Assembly (NCBI GenBank): GCA_002348005.1
Contig: DDYQ01000143.1
Coordinates: 9,253 to 22,375, forward strand
Direction: 5' to 3'
Length of the DNA: 13,123 nucleotides
From: Desulfobacteraceae bacterium UBA2230
GTDB taxonomy: Bacteria > Desulfobacterota > Desulfobacteria > Desulfobacterales > Desulfosarcinaceae
Below are positions 5,919 to 11,994 of this stretch, piece by piece. Numbering within the stretch: position 1 is the stretch's first letter; each line of letters begins with the position of its first letter. The notes under the pieces were generated by a model that saw nothing but the letters and a program-made list of their open reading frames with translations, had not been told where the DNA came from and made no database searches. The translations under genes were made by a program, and so were the position numbers.

Positions 5919-6716
5919 ATGCGTGCATGTACGATCGCAATTGCCAATGAGAAAGGCGGCGTCGGAAAGACCGTCACGGCGATTAACCTCGCGGCGGCCT
6001 TGACCCGCGAGCATCAGAGAGTCCTGCTGGTCGACATGGACCCGCAGGCCAACGCCACCAAAGGCCTGGGTGTCGTGCTGAACACGGAAAGCACCACGGT
6101 TTACCACCTGTTGCAGCCGTCGGGCGGGTATGCGGCGCGCCAGGCCGTTGTCAGCACAGCCTGGGAAGGGCTGGACGTAATCCCGGCACATGTCGATCTG
6201 GCGGGCGCCGAAGTGGAGTTGGTGGATGTGGATGGCCGCGAAAACCTGCTCAGGCAGGTTCTGGCCGACCTCTCGGATGATTATGACTTCGTTCTGCTGG
6301 ACACCCCGCCAAGTTTGTCGCTACTTACGGTCAATGTATTCGCCTACGCCCGCTACATCCTGATTCCGTGTCAGACGCACCCGTACGCCTTCGGTGCTCT
6401 CGAAGAGTTGTTCGACACGGTTTCCGCGGTGCGCGCCGAAATCAATCCGGACCTCTCCATCCTTGGAATCGTGCCCACCTTCTATGACGGTCGCACCCGG
6501 GTCAGTCAGCAGATTGTGGATCAGTTGCGTACAGACGTACGCTACAAGGCGGTTCTGTTCGATACCATGATCCGGGCGAACACCACCATTGCCGAGAGTG
6601 CGGCGGCTGGACGGCCTGTGGTTTTTTTTCGTCGCAGCAGTTTCGGGGCGATCGATTACAACGACCTGGCCGAAGAATTGCTGCAGCGCTGCCGCGTGCC
6701 TGAAGCGCTCGACTAA
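5919..6716 (+). CDS. ParA/Soj-type Walker ATPase (orphan)
   Basis: Predicted 265 residues. It carries the deviant Walker A KGGVGKT with signature Lys12 and catalytic-site Lys17 and Thr18, the A' motif DMDPQAN (39-45) and Walker B LLDTPPS (126-132). These are the ParA/MinD-superfamily features for ATP-dependent dimerisation. Features of the DNA-binding ParA/Soj branch include FYDGRTRVSQ (188-197) and IRANTTIAESAAAGRPV (218-234). There is no C-terminal amphipathic helix of the MinD kind. No N-terminal HTH extension is present, so it is a short chromosomal-type ParA. No parB gene or parS-like site was recognised nearby. The start at 5919 has AAGGAGG at 5904-5910 with an 8-base spacer, the best ribosome binding site in the window. 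It follows the dynamin-like gene after 22 bases. The pairing suggests that this ATPase positions or partners the GTPase; that is inference. Confidence 0.9.
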   Translation: MRACTIAIANEKGGVGKTVTAINLAAALTREHQRVLLVDMDPQANATKGLGVVLNTESTTVYHLLQPSGGYAARQAVVSTAWEGLDVIPAHVDLAGAEVELVDVDGRENLLRQVLADLSDDYDFVLLDTPPSLSLLTVNVFAYARYILIPCQTHPYAFGALEELFDTVSAVRAEINPDLSILGIVPTFYDGRTRVSQQIVDQLRTDVRYKAVLFDTMIRANTTIAESAAAGRPVVFFRRSSFGAIDYNDLAEELLQRCRVPEALD

Positions 6717-8452
6717 TCCGCCGCACACATCTGAATCAAATGCTGGCGGGCGAATTCGATGCCCGGATCCAGTGTCAGGGCCACCCGGTAATTCTCGATG
6801 GCACTGGCGCGGTCTCCCATAGCCCGGTAATTAGAGGCCAGGTTGGCATAATCGATGGCCGAGCTCGGATTCAGGGCGATGATCTTTTTAAAACAGGTGA
6901 TCGCTTCGGCGAACGCCTGCTGTTTATAGTAGCAGAACCCCATCAGATTGAGCGTATCGGTGCGTTCGGGATCGATCGCCTCCGCCCGCTGCAACTCATC
7001 CAGCGCTTCGCGGTGCTGCCCCAGATCTTTGTGGACCATGCCCAGGTAAGTGTAGATCGCGGCCAGATCTTCACCCGGCGGCGACATGTCCAGCGCCCGG
7101 CGAAAGCATGCCAGCGCGCCCAAATGGTCTTCCATTTGCTGTCGGAGTTGCCCCAGATAAAATTGGATGAAATATTTTTGCGGCACCAAAGCATCGAGTC
7201 GCTGCAATTCTCTGATGGCCCGTTCGGCCGGCAGTGTTTCGGCAGTGATTTTGGCGCAGATCATGGCGACGCTGGAATAGGTGGCGCGTTCGCGAAAATG
7301 GGTTCCCGGAACAATGGTGTAAAAAGCCGGGATCTGCAAATGGGGGTGACGCAGGTCGACTACAAAAACGGGCATATGGCGCTCGGCAAGCGCCGCAATA
7401 CACCGTTCGACCTCGATCTTGATATTGTCGTGGCTGAGATCCGGAAGCCGGTCTAATTGCGTAATGATTCCAGGGTGCGTGATGTGGTTGACTTCGTCGA
7501 GATCATGCGGTTTGGGCAGACCGCTGGCCACATAATTCCCGCCGCTGTTGAAGTCGCCGGCCAACTGGGCGATTTCCGTCAAGGCCCGGCATAGGGCCTT
7601 GGCGGGACCGGGTGTAGTGCCCGCCGTCCAGACGATTTCACTGCGCTGCGGGAAACTGGCCGGATCCCAGGCCAGCGCTCCGACGGTGGGAATACCCATT
7701 TGTGCTGTAAAATCGGAGAGGATAATCTCGATCCCCGCACTGCGGAACTTGGCCAGCAACTCCATTGCAGCCGGATCCTTCACGCCGTCAAGGTCGATTA
7801 AGGCCGTCTTGATCCGCTGCCTGCTGATGAGTGCGCAGACATGGCGCTCCACCACTTCACAGATGCCCTGGCACAGCGCCTCTTCAGTGCAGTTTCCGGC
7901 CGATGAGCCGTTGAATTCATTAATGGTGTAGAACCAGTTGAACGGGATCAGCACACGTTCGCCGTCCGTCACATTATGTGCCCAGGTCCATTTCAACGGC
8001 AGTTCCTCGAAAAAAGGGCGCACACGTTCCGGGTCGTCCGATGCATCGGACACCGATCGCACGATCCATTCATAATCGATCCTCGGATCCTCCAGCGCCT
8101 TTGCCGGGCAAAATTTGAAATTGGCCGGGTTGCGATGGAAGCTGAAAAGACTGAAGCGCTCCCCCAGCTCCATCACCGCGCTGGCCTGGGATTGGCTGGG
8201 GGTGGCTCCCTTGCCCATCTGCTTGGTGTTGCCGATGGTGGCGAAGGCATCGGTTCCGCATACGCTGAAATAGACCGGAATATCCAGGCGCCCATTGTCG
8301 ATGCGGACCACATTTTCCAGAATATCCAGTCCGGACTCGGATACACGCGCTTTGAATCGGTGGATGGTTTCGTCCGGGGTGATGACTTTTTCCTGATCGT
8401 GACGATAGTGCTTCCAGGCGTCTTGCAGGATGAGAGGTTCGGGTCGTTGCAT
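6713..8452 (-). CDS. YcaO-domain protein with C-terminal TPR repeats
   Basis: Predicted 579 residues from ATG at 8452, chosen because GGGAG (8462-8458) lies 5 bases upstream; an in-frame TTG at 8464 would add four residues. The YcaO ATP-binding set looks complete: Sx3Ex2ER at Ser91, Glu95, Glu98 and Arg99; Sx2Nx7Qx3Ex2ER at Ser184, Asn187, Gln195, Glu199, Glu202 and Arg203; and Arg289-x3-Glu293. Residues about 425-565 form roughly four TPR units with the usual spacing and AxxxYxxAlxldP pattern. YcaO enzymes use ATP to activate backbone amides, forming azolines, thioamides or amidines in peptides and proteins; other members have unclear roles such as support of RimO. No precursor peptide, dehydrogenase, E1-like or TfuA partner is adjacent. 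The TPR part may recruit the protein substrate. The stop codon overlaps that of the convergent ParA gene. Confidence 0.88.
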   Translation of the reverse strand: MQRPEPLILQDAWKHYRHDQEKVITPDETIHRFKARVSESGLDILENVVRIDNGRLDIPVYFSVCGTDAFATIGNTKQMGKGATPSQSQASAVMELGERFSLFSFHRNPANFKFCPAKALEDPRIDYEWIVRSVSDASDDPERVRPFFEELPLKWTWAHNVTDGERVLIPFNWFYTINEFNGSSAGNCTEEALCQGICEVVERHVCALISRQRIKTALIDLDGVKDPAAMELLAKFRSAGIEIILSDFTAQMGIPTVGALAWDPASFPQRSEIVWTAGTTPGPAKALCRALTEIAQLAGDFNSGGNYVASGLPKPHDLDEVNHITHPGIITQLDRLPDLSHDNIKIEVERCIAALAERHMPVFVVDLRHPHLQIPAFYTIVPGTHFRERATYSSVAMICAKITAETLPAERAIRELQRLDALVPQKYFIQFYLGQLRQQMEDHLGALACFRRALDMSPPGEDLAAIYTYLGMVHKDLGQHREALDELQRAEAIDPERTDTLNLMGFCYYKQQAFAEAITCFKKIIALNPSSAIDYANLASNYRAMGDRASAIENYRVALTLDPGIEFARQHLIQMCAAD

Positions 8453-8607
8453 GGTTGCTCCCAAAAATGCCGTTCGGCCAACACGGCCGATCCGCGGCTC
8501 AGGTCTTGATATCTACAGCGATGCGGTTTTACTTGGAAGAACGCCTTGAGGCAACCCCTTTTCGTATGCCGGCGGATTCAGGTGCTGCGGCCGGTAAAGG
8601 CTTTGCT

Positions 8608-8628
8608 GCTTAAGCATCAGCAATTGCT
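8608..8628. repeat. Two adjacent palindromes upstream of hisB
   Basis: GCTTAAGC (8608-8615) and AGCAATTGCT (8619-8628) are perfect palindromes 3 bases apart. They also form an alternative hairpin, TTGCTG (8603-8608) with CAGCAA (8618-8623). They lie 12 bases before a TACAAT hexamer that may be the hisB -10 element, the right place for an operator. No named regulator site is recognised. Confidence 0.35.
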
Positions 8629-8640
8629 TGCTTTTCGGTG

Positions 8641-8646
8641 TACAAT
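8641..8646 (+). promoter_or_regulatory. Possible -10 element of hisB
   Basis: TACAAT matches 5 of 6 positions of the sigma-70 -10 element and lies 77 bases before the hisB start. No good -35 is found 16-18 bases upstream (the sequence there is CAGCAA), so the promoter may need an activator at the neighbouring palindromes, or may be a chance match. Confidence 0.3.
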
Positions 8647-8722
8647 GGGGTAAGAACGGGCCCTGCCGCCAAAATGCCGGTATCACATCATTTCAGCTCC
8701 GGTCAAGAGAGGAAACCCTGCC

Positions 8723-9310
8723 ATGGTACGCATCGCCGAACTTGAACGCAAAACCAATGAAACGCAGATACGGGCTAAATTAAACCTTGAGGGCAGCGGG
8801 ACCCATGAAATTTCGACCGGCATCGGATTCTTCGATCATATGCTGATCCTGATGACGGCGCATGGTCGATTCGATCTCTCGATTGCGGCCGAGGGCGACA
8901 TCGCGGTTGATTTTCACCACACGGTCGAGGATGTGGGGCTGACGGTCGGCCAGATCCTGAGCACTGCACTGGGCGACCGGAAAGGCCTCAATCGTTACGG
9001 ATATGCCGTGGTGCCGATGGACGATGCACTGGCTCAGGTCAGTATCGCCCTTTCCAACCGGCCCTTTCTGGTCTTTCACATTGCTGAACCCGTACCGCGT
9101 CAGAATGAATTCGATGCTACGCTGGCCAGGGAATTCTTTCGGGCCTTGTCGCAGAAGAGTGGCATGAATCTACACATTCAGATTCCTTACGGCGACAACT
9201 GGCATCATATGATCGAGGCCGTTTTCAAAGCCCTGGGCCGGGCTTTGCGAAAGGCAGTGGATCGGGATGATCGTGTCCGGGGTATACCATCGACCAAGGG
9301 CAGTCTTTGA
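8723..9310 (+). CDS. hisB: Imidazoleglycerol-phosphate dehydratase
   Basis: Predicted 195 residues, the normal size of the monofunctional enzyme. It removes water from imidazoleglycerol phosphate to give imidazole-acetol phosphate, the sixth step in histidine synthesis, in the cytoplasm as a manganese-dependent 24-mer. All family blocks are present: RKTNET (9-14), STGIGFFDHML (31-41) with His39, HG at 47-48, DFHHTVEDVG (63-72), NWHHMIEAVFKALGRALR (159-176) and the C-terminal GIPSTKGSL. The usual MDEALA reads MDDALA (99-104), a conservative change. The ribosome binding site is AGAGAGGA, about 10 bases before ATG 8723. No other his gene is in the window, so it lies apart from any his operon here. 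The downstream lipoprotein gene starts 31 bases later and may be co-transcribed. Confidence 0.97.
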   Translation: MVRIAELERKTNETQIRAKLNLEGSGTHEISTGIGFFDHMLILMTAHGRFDLSIAAEGDIAVDFHHTVEDVGLTVGQILSTALGDRKGLNRYGYAVVPMDDALAQVSIALSNRPFLVFHIAEPVPRQNEFDATLAREFFRALSQKSGMNLHIQIPYGDNWHHMIEAVFKALGRALRKAVDRDDRVRGIPSTKGSL

Positions 9311-9331
9311 CCAGCACCGCATCCTAATGAC

Positions 9332-9344
9332 GGAGGGCAATGTG
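9332..9344 (+). promoter_or_regulatory. Ribosome binding site and GTG start of the lipoprotein gene
   Basis: GGAGG at 9332-9336 is 5 bases before GTG 9342. The in-frame ATG at 9327 has no ribosome binding site and overlaps the run-in. GTG 9342 also gives a signal peptide of normal length, so it is preferred. Confidence 0.6.
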
Positions 9345-10022
9345 TTTGCAGGGTTGAGCGCCTTCACACGGTTCTCGGGGATTATGATCAGCCTGGTTCT
9401 GCTGGCCTGCGCTTCCCGTGAACCGATTGCTGTTCCGGAAATCGAAGATGCAGAACCGGTCATCCCCATCCGGCATATCCTGGTCATGCCATTTTTCGAT
9501 ATGGCCGAGGCTTATGGACCGGAAACAGGCGTTCGCGGCCCCTTTTCGGACCAGATTTTCGTAACCGGGGAAACGGACCCTTTGGTCACCGATTTTTTGA
9601 CCCATGACTTGATTGAACAGCTCCGCCGGCAATATCCGGATCTTCGCATAACGGTATCCGGGTTGCCCGCGCTCGGCGGCGCAGGACAGGAGTTACAGCG
9701 GCTGTCCGCCTTGCGTCAAGCCGGCCGGCAGCGTTCGGCCGACGCCGTCCTGGTGGGTTTTATCTATGATTACCAGGAGCGCGAGGGCGGAGCGTTCGGC
9801 GTACGGTCGCCGGCGCGCGCTGCCTTTGAACTCAACCTGATCGGCGTTGACAGCGGTCGTCTGCTGTGGCAGCGGCAGTTCCAGGAAGTTCAGAAGGCGC
9901 TCCATGAGAACCTCCTGCTTCTGCCGAAGTTTCTGCGGCGCGGCGGACGCTGGGTACCGGTTCGGGAAATGGCCAACGAGGGCATGCGACAGATGCTGAA
10001 AACCATCCCACAAAACGATTGA
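9342..10022 (+). CDS. Putative outer-membrane lipoprotein of unknown function
   Basis: Predicted 226 residues. With the GTG start the N-terminus has one Arg, then the hydrophobic run GIMISLVLLA, then the lipobox L20-L21-A22-C23. Cys23 would be lipidated, and the following Ala and Ser (no Asp) predict sorting to the outer membrane. The mature domain reads RHILVMPFFDMA, a likely first beta strand. Then come LTHDLIEQLRRQYPDLRI, the strand ADAVLVGFIYDYQER, and FELNLIGVDSGRLLWQRQFQE. This alternation recalls the small alpha/beta domain of CsgG/TolB-N-like lipoproteins, in which a regulated oligomer or periplasmic partner is bound. That is a fold-level impression only. It sits between hisB and dnaG, related to neither by function. 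Possible alternative starts are ATG 9327 and ATG 9267 (inside hisB). Confidence 0.7.
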   Translation: MFAGLSAFTRFSGIMISLVLLACASREPIAVPEIEDAEPVIPIRHILVMPFFDMAEAYGPETGVRGPFSDQIFVTGETDPLVTDFLTHDLIEQLRRQYPDLRITVSGLPALGGAGQELQRLSALRQAGRQRSADAVLVGFIYDYQEREGGAFGVRSPARAAFELNLIGVDSGRLLWQRQFQEVQKALHENLLLLPKFLRRGGRWVPVREMANEGMRQMLKTIPQND

Positions 10023-10035
10023 CAGTTTCAGATTG

Positions 10036-10103
10036 GGTATATATATTAACAGATTTTTAAAGTGGATATATTACTTGAATCATTTGCCCAAAAAAAATTG
10101 CCC
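10036..10103 (+). promoter_or_regulatory. AT-rich repeat-bearing region upstream of dnaG
   Basis: The 179-base gap before dnaG opens with an AT-rich stretch. Imperfect direct repeats GGTATATATATTAAC (10036-10050) and GGATATATTAC (10064-10074) are followed by TTGCCC twice (10084-10089, 10098-10103) around an A8 tract. TTAACA (10046-10051) and TATATT (10067-10072) could be a weak promoter with a short 15-base spacer. The next candidate -10, TATAAC at 10169-10174, has a poor -35. The dnaG-rpoD promoter is likely in this gap, but its exact site is unclear. Confidence 0.35.
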
Positions 10104-10189
10104 GATCCTCATCCGAAGTAAGGCTTCATCTCGCTGTACGCGGAAACGTTGAAAAGGCTGGACCGGATTATAACGGCGCGCTTTCACGT

Positions 10190-10195
10190 GGAGGG
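10190..10195 (+). promoter_or_regulatory. Ribosome binding site that decides the dnaG start
   Basis: GGAGGG is followed by two consecutive TTG codons at 10199 and 10202. The spacing to the second (6-7 bases) is better than to the first (3-4). There is no in-frame ATG or GTG close by, so dnaG probably starts at TTG. Confidence 0.6.
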
Positions 10196-10201
10196 CGATT
10201 G

Positions 10202-11974
10202 TTGGCTCGATCAATACCCGAGAATGTTATCCAGCGCATCAGAAACAGCGCCAATATCGTCGACGTGATCGGTGAAAGCGTCGTTTTAAAGAAGGCCGGC
10301 CGCAACTACTTGGGACTCTGCCCGTTTCACGCCGAAAAAACCCCCTCTTTCTCCGTAAGCCCTGAAAAGCAGATCTTTTACTGCTTCGGGTGCCACACCG
10401 GGGGCAATGCCATCAGTTATCTGATGCAGCACGACGGGCTTTCTTTTCCCGAGGCCGTGCGGGCACTGGCCGCCAAGTACGGCATCGAGGTGCCTGCGGA
10501 GCGCCTGTCGCCGACCGAAAAAGTCCAGCTGTCGGAAAGGGAACAGCTCTTTCAGATCAATGAAAACGCCCTGACCTATTTCCGTCGAACATTGCACGAC
10601 ACCCAGTTCGGTCAACGGGCGATGGCCTATTTGCTGGGAAGGGGAATGACCCGCAAAATCATCGATGGGCACGCACTGGGTTTCGCCCCCGATCAATGGG
10701 ACGGCCTGCTGCGTTTCTTCAGACAACAGCGTGTCTCCCCTGATCTGGTCGCCAAAGCAGGACTGGTTATTCCCCGCAAGGACCGCAGCGGACACTATGA
10801 CCGCTTTCGTAATCGGGTGATCTTTCCAATCTTCAATGACAGCCGTCAGGTGATCGGATTCGGCGGGCGCGTGATGGGCGATGAGTTGCCCAAGTATCTC
10901 AACTCGCCCGAAACACCGCTTTATAACAAGAGCCGCTCCCTCTACGGCATCGACCGAGCCCGGCCGGCCGCGCGTAAATCCGGCAGAGTCTACGTGGTGG
11001 AAGGCTATTTTGATGTCCTGGCCATGCACTTGTATGGTTTCGAGAACACGGTGGCCACACTGGGGACAGCCTTGACAGGCGAACATGTGCAATTACTAAA
11101 AGGGATGATCGGTCAGGACGGGCACATCATTCTGGTCTACGATTCGGATCAGGCCGGCGTCAGGGCGGCCCGGCGCAGCATCCCGGTTTTTGAGGCCGGC
11201 TTTGTTGACGCCCGAATTCTGATCTTGCCGAAAGGATATGACCCGGACGCTTTTCTCAGGGAGAAAGGCCCCGGCGATTTTACGTCGCAGACCGAAAAAG
11301 CGGCCGCCATGATGCCCTTTCTGCTTGAAACCGCGATTCAGGAACACGGAATGACTCTGGAAGGCAAGGTCAAGACGGTCAATGCCCTGCAGGCGCCCTT
11401 GGCCTCCATTCAGGACGGCGTGGCGCGGGGACTTTACATCAAAATTATCGCCGAACGCCTCACAATCGATGAATCCACCATCATGGAAAAGATTCGTGAA
11501 GCGGTTGCGGCGCAGAACCGGGAGGGGGGCGCCCCGAGGCCTCCATTCGGCCCGGTCTCAGAGCAGCGCCTGGAACGGCAGGTTCTGGCGATGATGCTTG
11601 GCTATCCGGCCATTATTCCTGAAATTCTCAGGCGTAATCTACTGGAAGCATTTGAGGATGCCGAACTGCAAACGATCGGGCGCATGATTGCCGAGCATTG
11701 TGCCGATAAACATCAGAACGCGGCCGACGTGATCATGATGATCCAAGATCCGCGACAGCGCAGCATGCTGACGCGATTGGCGATCGCCGAAGATCATTGG
11801 GATCATGATGGGTGTGTGCGGGTGCTGGCGCAATTGGAAGGCCGTCATCAGCGGCGCGTCACTCAGGCATTGCAGCGGCAGATTGTTGATGCAGAAAAAA
11901 ACAACGACATCGATCTACTGGGCAGATTGTTACGCGAAAAGCAAAAACAGGCTGGCAAGGGATTGACCAATTAG
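10202..11974 (+). CDS. dnaG: DNA primase
   Basis: Predicted 590 residues from TTG 10202 (MARSIPENVIQRIR), which matches how DnaG proteins begin; TTG 10199 would add one residue. Domains in order: N-terminal CHC2 zinc domain with Cys40, His43, Cys61 and Cys64 (CPFH and CFGC); the RNA polymerase basic core with YDRFRNRVIFPI (199-210) and GFGGRVMG; the TOPRIM catalytic site with Glu267 (VVEGYFDVL) and Asp314 and Asp316 (YDSDQAG). A helical C-terminal region, from about 430 to the end, should bind the DnaB helicase. Key metal and zinc residues are all intact and the length is normal. It makes RNA primers for Okazaki fragments. rpoD follows after 20 bases. The rare TTG start may lower translation relative to rpoD, fitting the known need for little primase and much sigma factor from one operon. 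Confidence 0.98.
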   Translation: MARSIPENVIQRIRNSANIVDVIGESVVLKKAGRNYLGLCPFHAEKTPSFSVSPEKQIFYCFGCHTGGNAISYLMQHDGLSFPEAVRALAAKYGIEVPAERLSPTEKVQLSEREQLFQINENALTYFRRTLHDTQFGQRAMAYLLGRGMTRKIIDGHALGFAPDQWDGLLRFFRQQRVSPDLVAKAGLVIPRKDRSGHYDRFRNRVIFPIFNDSRQVIGFGGRVMGDELPKYLNSPETPLYNKSRSLYGIDRARPAARKSGRVYVVEGYFDVLAMHLYGFENTVATLGTALTGEHVQLLKGMIGQDGHIILVYDSDQAGVRAARRSIPVFEAGFVDARILILPKGYDPDAFLREKGPGDFTSQTEKAAAMMPFLLETAIQEHGMTLEGKVKTVNALQAPLASIQDGVARGLYIKIIAERLTIDESTIMEKIREAVAAQNREGGAPRPPFGPVSEQRLERQVLAMMLGYPAIIPEILRRNLLEAFEDAELQTIGRMIAEHCADKHQNAADVIMMIQDPRQRSMLTRLAIAEDHWDHDGCVRVLAQLEGRHQRRVTQALQRQIVDAEKNNDIDLLGRLLREKQKQAGKGLTN

Positions 11975-11994
11975 GTACCAGGAGGCTTCGTTTC

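Noticed and set aside
5919..6716. Plasmid or prophage partition locus
   Set aside because: There is a ParA but no ParB, no centromere-like repeats, no replication initiator, integrase or transposase, and dnaG-rpoD lies a few kilobases away.
6740..7456. Long plus-strand frame of 238 codons opposite the YcaO-TPR gene
   Set aside because: The minus-strand frame carries clear TPR and YcaO motifs; the plus-strand frame is a complement shadow typical of GC-rich coding DNA.
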